Assembly: GCA_026122225.1 (NCBI GenBank)
Contig: JANEZZ010000983.1
Location: 1,364,001-1,428,000, forward strand
Reading direction: 5' to 3'
Source of the DNA: Heloderma charlesbogerti
Taxonomy: Eukaryota; Chordata; Lepidosauria; Squamata; Helodermatidae
DNA: 64,000 bases
The position numbers were made by a program, and so were the translations under genes. Under the pieces are notes generated by a model. It worked only from the letters and a program-made list of their open reading frames with translations. It was not told the DNA's origin and searched no databases. Of this stretch, positions 12,134 through 23,768 are shown in pieces (the first letter of the stretch is position 1; the number at the start of each line of letters is the position of its first letter).

Positions 12134-15083
12134 TGTGACTAGTTAAAAACCAAAAGCATATCCTTCTGATCTCCTTCTCTGGTGCACAAAAGAGGAGGAG
12201 AGGGAGCACCTGAGTCCAAGGCTTGTCGCAAATATAAATATAGTGAGAAACCATGTGGTCATCTTACATCTGACCTGGTCCACTATCCAGTCTTAGGCTG
12301 GATATACATGTTAGCCTCAAGCAGCTTAGTTGCTATCAGTATTTATTTAATGTCTTTCTATTACCCCCCCCCCCACACACACACTCTCAAGGTGGTTTAT
12401 GATCAATAAAATTAAATAATTTGGACAATAAAACAACCACATAAATAACAGAAGACACCTTCTTTGTGGCTGCTCCCATTCTACTATCAGTAATGGACAT
12501 ATCTTCGATGTGTGAGATTAGGCAGTTATACATGTTACTGGGGGAGGTGGCAGCAAGCACCCTAAAGTAACATGTAAACGAACCTGTTGTAATAGAAAAT
12601 ATTTTGATTTTGTGAATCTTTCCTGAATTCTGCACATTTTAAGATCCTTTAACTGAGAACAATTATCTTAGCATCTCACCAGCAGAGGTTTTTACAATCC
12701 AACTTCCATAAAACAATTTTAAATGAAGTTTTTAATGTCCAGTGAGTACATTCTATAAGCACACCTGAGGGGATCTACACAACATCAATTTGTTTATTCT
12801 TTTTTCCCCCTTTCATTTTATATCTACTCATGGATATGTCATGAAATTCGCTTGGATCTTCAGATACGTTACCTTAAGGATGCTCAGGGAAGGAACATTT
12901 CTCATTCCCTCCTTTAACCTGCACCCTCCCCAAAACCCATTCTAGAGGGTTGTGGGGGCTCTCCCGGACAATGTGGAATGTGCCAAATGGGCTGCTTGCA
13001 GAGGGGAGAATCACCTAAAATTGGGTTGGTCCAGCCAACTTTGGACCATTCTCCCCTCCCCCAGCAACTGAGCTGTGTCCTATGTATCCCACATTGTTCA
13101 GGAGCCTCCGCAGAAAGCTTTTTTGGGGGTGCAGATGGCTGCAGGGAGGGACCCTTCTTCAGTGACCTTCCTTAAGTTAACATATCTTATGATCCAAAGC
13201 ATTCTGTTCTGAAATGCCATGATAACAGATGATAATAGCTGATGATATAAAAAAATGGTAACTCTAAGAATAACATTCCGACAGGCTGTCAGTGCATTTA
13301 TTAATTCCAATACCTAATGTTCAAATGGCTTTGCTTAGATGCAACTACTACCATTCCAGTCCAGTCATTTCTTATGTGCTGCTCCCCAGTTCATTTCAAT
13401 GGATGACGTGTGTGCATGGATTTGATGTCTCCACTGTAATGAATGAGAAATGAGGAAGCCCACACATGTAAGAGCTCCATGTGCACCCGGGGCACTCTGG
13501 ATTAGGACATGGCTCTGTTTCCCATTAGAAATCACTATATCTTGAGAAAAGTATCTAATTGACCATTCATTTATCCATCATGAGAAGTTCTTCAGTGGCC
13601 TATTGTTCCCACCTTTCCCCCCGCCCTTAGACACTAGTTTTTTAAAAAATAAAATGTATTTATTATACTTGTATCCTGCTCTAATATGAAGTTCCCCTTG
13701 GTCTCCCTTCCATATTACTAATCAGTTCCACATCTACTTAGCTTTGGCGGTTGTGCAGCATCACATACTCCCAGACCATTCAATGATCCCCAGATCTCTC
13801 TCATTTAAAGAAATTGCTTCAGATGCTGTAGCTAGGTCATCATTCAAGAGCTGCACAAAAATACCAGTGGGCGTTATTTTAAGTCTGAATAGGTGATATT
13901 GCTAAGTGCTTCCAATTTTTTTTACCCAGCCTACAAAACCCTAGATGTAGGAGACGAACAGAAACAATGCACTGTTTTAAAAGGATCCATGCTCAGGGAG
14001 GGATTCTGTCTCTTGCTGTTTAAAATGCGAATTGAATTTTAATCATCTAGTAAAGCAAGCATTACACAATGCTTCAAAATTTTAAAATTCAGGGATAAAA
14101 GTTTATATTCAAAAGTGACAAGCATATGAAAATTGTGCTTTCAGACAAGTAGAGTTATTTATCCTACTAATTCGTCTCACCTTTAAATTCTGGGCAAATT
14201 TGTATAACATTCTATCTATATCTATGTATCTATATATTTGTGTGTGTGTGTGTGTGTGTGTGTATATACACACACATACGCAGTTTCTCATTTACAGTTC
14301 CTGCAAAAATCTAAAACAATGTGCTTCACTTCGTATATAGCAAAGGCACCTGTGTGTATTCTCCCTTTTGGACAAAAGGTGATACTAAGATCCAGGTTTC
14401 CTGACAAAGACAACCCTTCTTTCTTCTGTCTCCAGTGTCCATAAGCCAGACAAGAAGGCCACATTGTGTTCCTTGCTTACACTCGAAGAGGTTGCTCTGT
14501 GGGCTGTTTGGAGCATTGTGATGGAACAAGGGAAACCGAGCAGAACTGTGAAGCAGAGGGACTGTAACGAAAAGGCTATTCTGGTGTGAGGACGGAATGG
14601 GAGTCTTTTCAGCTCCACAAGCAGATGTTGCTACTGGACTGACACGTGGAGCCTGCTCCTGCTGGGGAAAGGTAAAGTTTACCATTGGGACAAACACAGA
14701 GCTCATAGATAGTCTGTCGAGCAGCTGATGAGCTTGGCGAGGAGGAGGAAGAAGAAAATGAACCCAAAGGTAGATTCCCTATTCGGATTGAGTCTGCATT
14801 TAAAAATATCTAGGAGAAAAAGAAAAGAAAAGAATGTAAGGTCTTTTCTCAGTTTACATTATTGGACTTTATTTTGATGAGCACAGATACACTTCTCTAA
14901 TATAGGCATTGAGTAGAACCCCTATTCCTGTATCTGACTGGTTTAGAACGGATAAATGACTATAAATTAGCAGGTGCCAAATTACACTTCCCATTGTGTC
15001 CAACCACGTTTGCATAATGTCCAACAGCATAGCAGCATTCAGAACTTTCCTGTGCCCAGTACACCTCTTGACACAAACGGGAC
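12134..15083. other. Unassigned sequence with a TG/TA microsatellite
   Basis: No gene recognised in about 2.9 kb. It contains a C run near 12366-12377, a TATC/TG microsatellite at 14214-14276 and a purine-rich GAAAAAGAAAAGAAAAGAA stretch near 14815. ORFs at 14326-14706 and 14385-14618 show no domain and overlap in different frames. Confidence 0.45.
14239..14276 (+). repeat. (TG)n(TA)n(CA)n microsatellite
   Basis: A run of TG dinucleotides passes through TATATA into CACACA, so the tract is self-complementary. Confidence 0.95.
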
Positions 15084-15091
15084 CCTCTTAT

Positions 15092-16201
15092 TAGGGATGT
15101 ACGAAATACTTACCTCTAGGTTCCAGGGGGCATCCGTGGGGGGGGGAGGTGATCCGTCCCTCTCCCCCGGAATCCTCCTCGGCCAGTTCCACTCCGCGGC
15201 AAGTCCACAGAGCCATCGGCCGGGCCCATCTGTAGCTGGACTTCCATCCACTGCAGAGCTGCAGTCGCAAATGGCATCCAGCATAGGGGATGCCATTTGC
15301 GTCCTTGCTTTAGCTGTGATAGGCTATGTAGACATTTATGTAGCCTATCACAAAAACAGTAGCAATTAGGGATGTACGAAAGCCACTTACCTTTCGCGGA
15401 TTATGTTGATGGTGGGGGGGAGGTGCTCCGTTCCCCCCCCCCCCGGAATCCTGGCCGGCTGGCTGTGTTCTGCAGGGATTCTGCGGAGCCACCGGCTGGC
15501 TCTGCCAGCAGCTGGACATCCGGCCGCTGGCTAGCAGGGGCGCAAATGGCGGCGGCCGTAGCCGCCGCCGTTTGTGTCCCTGCAGTCAGCTGTGATAGGC
15601 TACATAAATGTTTATGTAGCCTAGCATGGCTGACTTAAAAAAAACAAACAACGCGCATATGCAAATGGCAGCGGCCACGGCCGCCGCCATTTGCGTTCCT
15701 TATTTTGGCGCGTCTTAGTCTACGTCAAGATTTACGTAGACTAAGATGGCGAAAATAAGGGGAATGCAAATAGCGTAGTGGGGGGTGGCAGACCGTTCCG
15801 CCACCGATTTTGGGGGGCTGAATGCGCTGGCATTCGGCCTCCCCAAGATCCGTGGCGGAATTCTCTGACATCCCTAGTAGCAATGCAAATGGCTTGGCGG
15901 ATGCCATTTGCGTCCCTGCTCTTTGCCGTGATAGGCTACGTAAATATTTACATAGCCTATTGTGGCAAAGAGCAGGGACGCAAATGGCATCGGCTATGCT
16001 GGACACCATTCACGGCCGCAGACCAGAGCAGCGGATGGCATCAGACGGACCGGCCAAGCCGGCGGCAGGTAGGGTCCATCCGGGGGGGATTTTGGGTGTT
16101 GGCGAGGGGGGAGTAGTCTGTTCCGCCATGGACTCTGGGGGAGGGGATTCTAAAGAATCCACCCTCACTGATGTCCATGGCAGATTTCTCCACCATCCCT
16201 A
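15092..16201 (+). mobile_element. TAGGGATG-group hAT element, ends A and D (outer)
   Basis: Left end A is TAGGGATGTACGAAATACTT; right end D is CAGATTTCTCCACCATCCCTA with the internal GGATTCTAAAGAATCC hairpin loop. Flanking CCTCTTAT (15084-15091) and CCTCTTAG (16202-16209) match 7/8. The element itself is about 592 bp once the insertion at 15367-15876 is removed. The interior has GATAGGCTATGTAGAC and GATAGGCTACGTAAAT palindromes and AAATGGCATC/GATGCCATTT arms. No transposase is encoded. Confidence 0.9.
15367..15876 (+). mobile_element. TAGGGATG-group hAT element, ends A and C (nested)
   Basis: Left end TAGGGATGTACGAAAGCCAC, right end GAATTCTCTGACATCCCTA with the C-type hairpin AATGCGCTGGCATTCGG. 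Both flanks read GTAGCAAT exactly (15359-15366, 15877-15884). It sits inside the D element at 15092-16201. The interior has AAATGGCGGCGGCC and GCCGCCGCCGTTTG arms, a CTACATAAATGTTTATGTAG palindrome and a GTCTACGTCAAGATTTACGT palindrome. Confidence 0.95.
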
Positions 16202-16209
16202 CCTCTTAG

Positions 16210-16877
16210 GTGCTTCCAATCTCTTGTAAATAATGCGAAATGTGGGAGTGTTGAGCAGACTCCCTTTAATTTCAGGAGGGGTGTTGGCAGACCTCAAGGA
16301 TCCAATGCACTCCAAATGACACCACAATCAGGACCATGCCAAAACCTGTCAGGATTGATTCTGAGCATATGGAGATAGTTAGCAGTTCAGACTCAGAGGG
16401 GGAACAGCCAGAACCGGGGGAGGCATCTTCCCGAGTGAGTTCAGATATCGATAGGCATGCTTCTCAGGATGCTAACACCCAGATGGCTGGGCCTGAAGCC
16501 CCCCTTTCCCTCCTCTGTGAGAACCCAAGAGGAGGAGGAGGAGGAGGAGAGTGTGGGGTGTGACCTGAGGGATGCAAGACTGCAGCGCAGAGTGAAGAGG
16601 GAAAAGTTAGAGGTGGAGCTCAGACGGTAGACCTGGTTGGCTATGCACGAGGGTCGACGTAGGGGAGCATCACTGGAAGGGAGGGGCATCCCTCCCTAAG
16701 TTATTCTAGCCAGCAAGTTCTTGTTTCAAACTGCTGGCAACGTTGTAGCTCTCATTTGGATCCCCTGTTGCCATCGTAAATGAAGCAGCTGTATTCCTTT
16801 GTAGCCTGAGAGTCTTCAAGGATTTGCATCGGTAATTAACCTGTTGATAGTAAATTAAAGGTGTGAGACTGAAGCCT
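16210..16877. other. Unassigned; acidic ORF fragment
   Basis: The plus-strand ORF at 16336-16563 (75 codons) is Ser/Glu-rich at its start ('SSSDSEGEQPEPGEASS') and ends in a GGAGGA run. Such composition occurs in retroelement Gag-like or nuclear proteins, but there is no domain to name and I do not call a gene. Downstream is unassigned DNA to the next element. Confidence 0.35.
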
Positions 16878-16885
16878 CTCTTCTT

Positions 16886-17771
16886 TAGGGATGGCGGAGA
16901 ATTCCGCCACAGATTCCAGGGAGGCCGAAGTCTAAAGAATCTGGCCCCCCAGAATCCATGGCGGAACGGCCTCCTGCCCCCCCATCCCCCTGTGGAATCC
17001 CCCCGGGATGGCACTTACCTGGGGCAGAAGTGGCGGATGCAGCGGATGCAGCAGATGTGGTGGCGGTGGCGGCTGGTCTCCTGGCCGGTCACGGCAGGGC
17101 TGCTGCCGCCACCATTGCCGTCCTTGCAGCCGTGATAGGCTACGTAAGAATTTATGTAACCTATCATGGCTAACCTCAAAAACAAAAACGAAATGCAGAG
17201 TATGCAAATGGCTGTGGCTACGGCGGCTGGCATTTGTGTTCCTTATTTTTCGCCGATTTATCTTACGTAAATATTTATGTAAGATAAAATGGCAGAAAAA
17301 AAGGGGAACACAAATAGCATAGTGGATGCTATTTGCGTTCCTTTAGTTTTCGCCGTTCTAGCCTACGTAAATATTTACGTAAGATAAATTGGTGAAAAAT
17401 AGGGAACGCAAATGGTGGCTGCCGTAGCTGCCGCCATTTGCGTACGCTGCGTTTGTTTTGATTTTAGGTTAGCCATGATAGGCTACATAAAATTCTTACA
17501 TAGTCTATCACGGCTGTCTGGCTGGATGCAAATGGCGGCCGATATGGTGGCTGCCATTTGCGTCCACACCAGGCCGTTCGTGGCCGGAAATCTGGCTGCG
17601 GACAGCCCTGGCTGGCTGCTCCGCGGCCTGGCCGTGGAGCGGAGCCAGCCATCAAGGATTCTGGGCGGGAGGAGTGGATCGCCTCCCCCCCGTCGAGGAT
17701 TCCGGGGGGAGGGACGGAGTGCCCCCCCACTGCAAAAGATTCCGCGAAAATGTGAGTTTCGTACATCCCTA
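16886..17771 (-). mobile_element. TAGGGATG-group hAT element, ends D and A
   Basis: Left end TAGGGATGGCGGAGAATTCC with the D loop TCTAAAGAATCTGG; right end GAGTTTCGTACATCCCTA (A, with a degraded donor motif). Flanking 8-mers are CTCTTCTT on both sides (16878-16885, 17772-17779), a perfect TSD. The 886 bp hold several palindromes, including GATAGGCTACGTAAGAATTT and three TTACGTAAATATTTACGTAA-like units separated by GGGAACGCAAAT blocks. Non-coding. Confidence 0.95.
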
Positions 17772-17779
17772 CTCTTCTT

Positions 17780-18219
17780 GTATGTGCGCATGAGGAAGGA
17801 GGGGAATGTGACCCAACCTAGAGGCTTCTCCCACCACAGAGTCCTCCAAGAGAGGATGGGTGGTGAGGAGCATTCCATTTCCACGTTAGTGCTGGAGTAG
17901 GAACCTCCAAGGCATCTCCTCTCCAAAATACCTATGATTATGTCATCATGAGGGTGCTGGACCTTTCAGACCTTTTTCAAGTTTACAGCCTTCAGACAGA
18001 TTCTGAAGGGGGAGAAATGACCCCTCCTAAGACTGGTGGGTGGATCTTGACCTGCTCTGGTCCATTCTCATCAACTACCTAAAACAAATCTATAACCAGT
18101 TTTAAAGCTGTTACATTTTGAGTAAATTGATAGCTAAGCTATCTTTCCTTCCTCTATCAACCCCTAATCTCTCCCTTCTCCTCTGTACTCTGTGGCCAAA
18201 ACCCTGCTCCCTTTGCACT
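17780..18219. other. Unassigned sequence
   Basis: No gene or repeat recognised. Confidence 0.5.
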
Positions 18220-18463
18220 AAGGGCCAAACCAGACATTACTCTACATCTGTGTCTGGTAGCGATGTCTCTTTTCCCCCTTCATGTTTCCTCTAGAGTAGG
18301 CACAGGGTGGCCCATTTGGATTGGGCCCCTAGTATGGGGGGAGGGGAGGGGGCTTTTAAGATCCAGATTGGGCTCCTTGCTCCTACTCTAGAATAAAAAT
18401 GAACCAAAATCATAGCTTCTAGACATTACTTAGATTTAAAGTAATGTCTGTTTTTGGTCCTAG
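18220..18463. mobile_element. Inverted-repeat MITE, family unknown
   Basis: AAGGGCCAAACCAGACATTAC on the left is mirrored by GTAATGTCTGTTTTTGGTCC on the right, giving a ~20-bp TIR with mismatches. TSD not resolved. Confidence 0.6.
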
Positions 18464-18488
18464 CAGACAATCATACAGAGATACAAGT

Positions 18489-18978
18489 TAGGGATATGCA
18501 GCTATTTGTTTAATCTAATCGGTCTGCATTTTGTGGATTGTCAGCCATCTTTTGTTCCGTTGTCCACATATTGATGGACTTGGATTTCCTTTTCCCCTTT
18601 GGAAAAGGATACCAAAAAGTCCACTGCAATTTACGTCACTTCCTCTGGCATATAACCTTTGCGTATTTGTCTTAGCTCAGTGTACAAGCCGTGAGCAGGC
18701 CACACACACAGAGTGCTACACAGTGTAGGCTGAAAAGAGATCAGAGATGTATAAGATGTTGTTGTTGTTAATGGCGTATACATTAGCATATTTTCCAGTA
18801 ACTTCCCTATTTTCATAGGACTAAATTTGCACACAATTTCGGAACGTAAAAAACCCAGTCCAAACGTCCATGGAACCCATGTGACTCGGAAGATGCCAGT
18901 CTGCTGCGGAATCTGTGGGTCAAATTCATAGAAATCTGAAGTCATTTGAATTTGTTCTGGATTTTTCCAGCATCCCTA
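18489..18978. mobile_element. Old hAT-like MITE
   Basis: Starts TAGGGATATGCAGCTATTTG, ends TTTTTCCAGCATCCCTA. Flanks ATACAAGT (18481-18488) and CAACAGGT (18979-18986) agree at 5 of 8 positions, consistent with an old insertion but weak alone. Confidence 0.6.
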
Positions 18979-19176
18979 CAACAGGTGTACCACTGCTCTG
19001 CCAGGTTTACTGCAACATAGTTGGGCCACTCACGTCAAAGTGAGGCCCGTCTTCAGTGCACTATCACTCATCCAGCAGCCTTCTCTTCTACCAGGCTCAT
19101 GGCATAAGGCTACTGCAAGGGTAAAACTACATATTGACTTCAAGGTGTGTTTTATTCCCATACTTGGGATTCCCAA

Positions 19177-19560
19177 TAGGGATTCTGTTGCTGGGAAATC
19201 CGGCCCTTTGGGGGCTTGCTGGATTTATGTGGTGTGCCCAACACAGCTTGTATCTGTGAGCTGGGACTGGGGGTTTCTTCCCCAAATCTGGGAACTTCTT
19301 TGTTGTTGTTTTTAAAAAGTTTTGCGTAAAAAGCAATTTTCACAAATTGCAGGCGCAATTTGCCCACATTACACAATTTTCAGCTGGAATGTGTGAAAAT
19401 TGTTTTTTTACGCAACAACAACAACAACAACAACAACAAAAATGGAAATCCGTGAACTGGCCTGACTCGATGAAGATTGAGTCAGGCCAGCTCATGGGAA
19501 AGTGAGCTGAAGTCTGGGGGGCTGAGCTGATTAAAGAGCTGGATTCCTCTGACATCCCTA
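19177..19560. mobile_element. Old hAT-like MITE with foldback core
   Basis: Starts TAGGGATTCTGTTGCTGG, ends CCTCTGACATCCCTA. Flanks ATTCCCAA and ATTGCCCA agree 6/8. The core is an inverted repeat (TTTTGCGTAAAAAGCAATTT with GAAAATTGTTTTTTTACGC) with an (AAC)n run at 19414-19440. Confidence 0.7.
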
Positions 19561-19775
19561 ATTGCCCACACTTTTGTCTTTATGAAAGGCAGTCATGGGT
19601 GTGTGTGTCTGCAGCAGGACTGGCAAGGGGTGTGTGCATTAAAAGACTTTTCCTCATGCCATTTTCCTCCTGAAAATTGCACACCCAAAAGTTGCGGTTG
19701 CCTCTAAAGCTGCTACCTTCTGCAAATAGTATCAATATTTCAGCATGTATTTGTTGTTGTTGTTCAGTCATTCAG

Positions 19776-21860
19776 TCATGTCCGACTCTTCGTGACCCAA
19801 TGGACCATAGCACCCCAGGCCTTCCTGTCCTGCGCTCTCTCCCGGAGTGTGCTCAAGTTCATATTCATTGCATTGGTGATGCTATCTAGCCATCTCATCA
19901 TCTGCTGTCCCCTTCTCCTTTTGCCTTCAATCTTTCCCAGCATCAGAGTCTTTTCCAGGGAGTTTTCTATTCGCATTAGGTGGCCAAAATATTTGAGCTT
20001 CAGCTTCAGGATCTGTCCTTCCAATGAGCAGTCAGGCTTGATTTCCTTTAGGATGGACTGATTTGACCTCCTTGATGTCCAGGGGACCCGTAAGAGTCTT
20101 CTCCAGCACCACAGTTTGAAGGCATCAATTCTTTGGCGCTCAGCCTTCCTTATAGTCCAGCTCTCACAGCCATATGTTGCTACTGGGAAAACCATAGCTT
20201 TGATTATATGAACCTTTGTTGGCAAGGTGATGTCTCTGCTTCTTACTATGCTGTCTAGGTGTGCCATAGCTTTCCTCCCAAGGAGCAAGCGTCTTTTAAT
20301 TTCATGGCTACAGTCACCGTCTGCAGTGATCTTGGAGCCCAAGAAAATAAAATCTGTCACTGCTTCCATTTCTTCCCCTTCTATATGCCAGGAAGTGATG
20401 GGGCCAGATGCCATGATCTTCGTTTTTTTAATGTTGAGGTTCAAACCAGCTTTTGTACTCTCCACTTTCACTCTCAACAAAAGGCTCTTTAGATCCTCTT
20501 CGCTTTCTGCCATTAGGGTGGTATCATCTGCGTATCTGAGGTTGTTGATAATTCTCCCGGCAATCTTAATTCTGACCTGTGATTCATCCAACCCGGCATC
20601 AGTTTCTCATGATGTATTCTGCATATAAATTAAATAAGCAGGGCAACAATAAACAGCCTTGTCATACTCCTTTCCCAATTTGAACCAATCTGTTGTTCCA
20701 TGTCCGGGTCTTACTGTTGCTTCTTGTCCCTTGTACAGGTTTCTCAGGAGACAGGTAAGGTGGTCTGGTACTCCCATCTCTTTCAGAATTTGCCACAGTT
20801 TGTTGTGATCCACACAATCAAAGAATTTAGCGTAGTCAATGAAGCAGAAATAGACGTTTTTCTGGAATTCTCTTGCTTTCTCCATGATTCAGCGAATGTT
20901 GGCGATTTGATCTCTAGTTCCTCTGCCTCTTCGAAACCCCGCTTGTACTTCTGGTAGTTCTCGGTTCACATGCTGCTGAAGCCTAGCTTTTACGATTTTG
21001 AGCATAACCTTGCTGGCATGTGAAATGAGCGAAACTGTACAGTAGTTGGAACACTCTTTGGCATTGCCCTTCTTTGGAATTGGAATGTAAACTGACCTTT
21101 TCCAGTCTTGTGGCCACCGTTGAGTGTTCCAATTTTGTTGGCATCTTGAGTGCAGCACTTTAACAGCATCATCTTTTAGGATTTTAAATAGCTCAGCTGG
21201 AAGACTGTCATCTCCACTAGCTTTGTTGTTAGGAATGCTCTCTACGGCCCACTTGACTTCACTCTCTAGGATGTCCAGCTAAAGTTCAGTGAGTGCACTA
21301 TCATGGCTATCAGGGACATTAAGATCTTTCCTGTATAGTTCTTCTGTGTATTCTTTCCACCTCTTCTTAATCTCATCTGTTTCTGTTAGGTCCCTGCCTT
21401 CTTTGTCCTTTATCATGCCCATCTTTGCACAAAACGTTCCCTTGAGATCTCCGATTTTCTTGAAAAGATCTCTAGTCTTTCCCATTCTATTGTTTTCCTC
21501 GATTTCTTTGCATTGTTCATTTAAGAAGGCCTTCTTGTCTCTCCTTGCTATTCTCTGGAACTCTGCATTCAGTTGCATATATCTTCCCCTTTCTCCCTTG
21601 CTTTTTGCTTCCCTTCTTTCCTCACCTACTTGTAAAGCCTCCTCAGACAGCCACTTTGCTTTCTTGCATTTCTTTTGCTTTGGGATGGATTTCGTTGCTG
21701 CCTCCTGAAAAATGTTACAGACCTCCATCCATAGTTCCTCAGGCACTCTGTCTATCAGGTCTAATCTCTGAAATGTATTCATCACCTCCACTGTATATTC
21801 ATCAGGGATATGATTTAGGTCATACCTGAATGGTTTAGTGGTTTTCCCTACGTTCTTCAA
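19776..21860 (-). pseudogene. BovB reverse transcriptase (broken by stops)
   Basis: Minus-strand frame carrying the reverse transcriptase and C-terminal region of BovB, the enzyme that copies element RNA at the nicked target. Pieces in the same frame are 21860-21279, 21158-20889, 20885-20607 and 20591-19776. They are separated by in-frame stops at 21279 and 20889 (the latter probably a former Trp codon, as TGA) and by a local disruption at about 20592-20607. The catalytic 'YADDT' box is intact near 20520-20534. 'FIDYAKFFDCVDH' marks the preceding RT motif at about 20840, and 'WTIRKAERQRI' to 'HWVTKSRT' is the conserved C-terminus. The last piece of 271 codons is the longest frame in the window. 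It cannot encode a working polyprotein. Confidence 0.9.
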
Positions 21861-22176
21861 TTTAAGCCAAAATTTTGCAAGAAACAGCTCATGATCTGAG
21901 CCACAGTCAGCTCCAGGTCTTGTTTTTACTGACTGTATAGAGCTTCTCCATCTTTGGCTGCAAAGTACATAATCAATCTGATTTCAATATTGACCATCTG
22001 GTGAGTCCATGTGTAGAGTCGCCTCTTTTGCTGTTGGAAAAGAGTGTTTGCTATGATCAGCATGTTCTCTTGGCAAAACTTGATTAGCCTTTGTCCTGCT
22101 TCATTTTGTACACCAAGGCCATGCTTGCCTGTTAGCCTGGTTATTTCTTGACTTCCTACTTTAGCATTCCAATCAT

Positions 22177-22794
22177 CTATGATGAAGAGGACATCTTTTT
22201 TGGTGTTAGTTCTAGAAGGTGTTGTAGGTCTTCATAGAACTGATCAACCTCAGCTTCTTCGGCCTCAGTGGTTGGGGCATAGACTTGAATTAGTGTGATG
22301 TTGAATGGTTTGCCTTGGATTCGTACTGAGATCATTCTATCATTTTTGAGATTGTACCCCAGTACTGCTTTTCCCACCCTTTTGTTGACTATGAGTGCTA
22401 CTCCATTTCTTCTAAGGGATTCTTGCCCACAGTAGTAGATACGATGGTCACCTGAATTAAATTCGCCCATGCTTGTCCATTTTAGTTCGCTGATTCCCAA
22501 GATGTCGATGTTCCATCTTGCCATCTCATGTTTGATCATCTCCAGCTTACCTTGATTCATTGATCTTACATTCCAGGTTCCTAAACAATATTGTTTTTTA
22601 CAGCATCGGACTTTCTTTTCACCACGAGACACATCCACAGCTGAGTGTCCTTTCGGCTTTGGCCCAGCCGCTTCACTCTTTCTGGCGCTACTTGGAAATA
22701 CCCTCTGCTCTTCCCCAGTAGTATATTGGACACCTTCCGACCTGAGGGTCTCATCTTCCGGCGTCATATCTTTTAGCCTTGTGATACGTTCCAT
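22177..22794 (-). pseudogene. BovB ORF, N-terminal AP-endonuclease region (broken)
   Basis: 205 readable codons from an ATG at 22794. The endonuclease/exonuclease/phosphatase fold is recognisable from 'GTWNVRSMNQGKLEMI' (about residues 73-88), 'LGISELKW' (about 98-105) and 'IQVYAPT' (about 170-176), motifs that form the strand-nicking active site in RTE elements. In an intact BovB this region runs into the reverse transcriptase in one ORF; here the downstream part lies in another frame, so at least one frameshift separates them between 22177 and 21860. No promoter is expected other than the element's own 5' end. It is a dead LINE fragment, not a host gene. Confidence 0.85.
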
Positions 22795-22855
22795 GGGGTT
22801 TTCTTGGCAAGAATACTGGAGTGGGTTGCCATTTCCTTCTCCATCAGCATGTATT

Positions 22856-23625
22856 ACTCTCTAGTAAATATAATGAATAGCACAGCTCCCGCCAAGGAAC
22901 ACAGTAATGTGGACTATTGCGGTCTCTAGTCTGTGAAACACAATGGGATTCCATGGCAGTGTAATGGCTGGCAATAAAACCTCTCTCTGTACAATCTAAG
23001 CTGTCATTATTCTGATGCAATGCATGGTTTTGGTGGATGGTTAAATATTGATATAAAGCCGAAGGCAGAGGGCACAGTACATAAGTGCATAAGCACATCA
23101 AAGTTTGTGAAGTGTTTTGAAAATCAAAAGCACTGCACAGCACTATATTCTTGGGTCATATTGATTTAACTGTGGCCCCATTTATCGGTCCCACATAGGG
23201 AAGAAAAAAAAAGTTAATGCATTTTTCATCACTCATGTAGCAATTATATGGGTACATTAGTGTGCATCAGTATAATGACATTTGAAAAGTGCGCTGCAAG
23301 TGAAAATGCAATACTTCACATTTGCTTTTGTTCATTTCATTATTTCCTAATTATTCGTACCATCTAGGAAAGGTCTGTGATATACGCTTCATTGATGTGA
23401 ATTTAGAGCCCTGGGAAGTGAGACTGTTTGTGGTCGTTAGGGGGGATCATTGACTGGAAAAACCTTCTGATGAGACGGGAAGGTCTATTTTATATAGAGA
23501 TCAACAGGCTACTGTTCTGAGATGGCTGGGAAGAGATCTGTTGGGTAAGAAAGGGGGGAAGGAAGGAATTTTACCTTCCAAATGATTTGAGTATATCCTA
23601 GTTTATTGGTGGATTAATTAAGTGA
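22856..23625. other. Unassigned sequence
   Basis: No gene or repeat recognised. Confidence 0.5.
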
Positions 23626-23768
23626 TTAAGGGTGCAATCCTATGCATGTTTAAACAGAAAAAAGTCTTACAATTCCCAGTGTGTCCCAGCCAGCCATGCT
23701 GGCTGGTGCATGCTGGGAGTTGTAGGATTTTTTTTTTCTGTCTGAACATGCATAGGATTGTGCCCTTA
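23626..23768. mobile_element. PIF/Harbinger-like MITE, short
   Basis: TTAAGGGTGCAATCCTATGC on the left and CATGCATAGGATTGTGCCC then TTA on the right, giving a ~40-bp TIR that includes TTTAAACAGAAAAAAGTC. The core GCCAGCCATGCTGGCTGG is a perfect small palindrome. It is the best preserved short copy; compare 2676-2814. Confidence 0.85.

Larger units (their letters stand above)
19752..22843 (-). mobile_element. RTE-BovB LINE, near full length
   Basis: A 3,092-bp minus-strand insertion. The flanking 12-mer TCAGCATGTATT occurs at 19740-19751 and 22844-22855, a perfect TSD. The 3' tail on the minus strand is (CAA)n preceded by the BovB signature GTCACGAAGAGTCGGACATG (seen here as its complement at 19776-19796). 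The 5' end lies at the GGAGAAGGAAATGGCAACCC complement. Length is close to the ~3.2 kb expected of BovB, so it is almost complete. BovB in reptiles is the textbook case of horizontally spread LINE; this supports a squamate source. Confidence 0.93.

Noticed and set aside
20227..21829. Plus-strand ORFs of 94-139 codons
   Set aside because: Antisense shadows of the minus-strand BovB reverse transcriptase.
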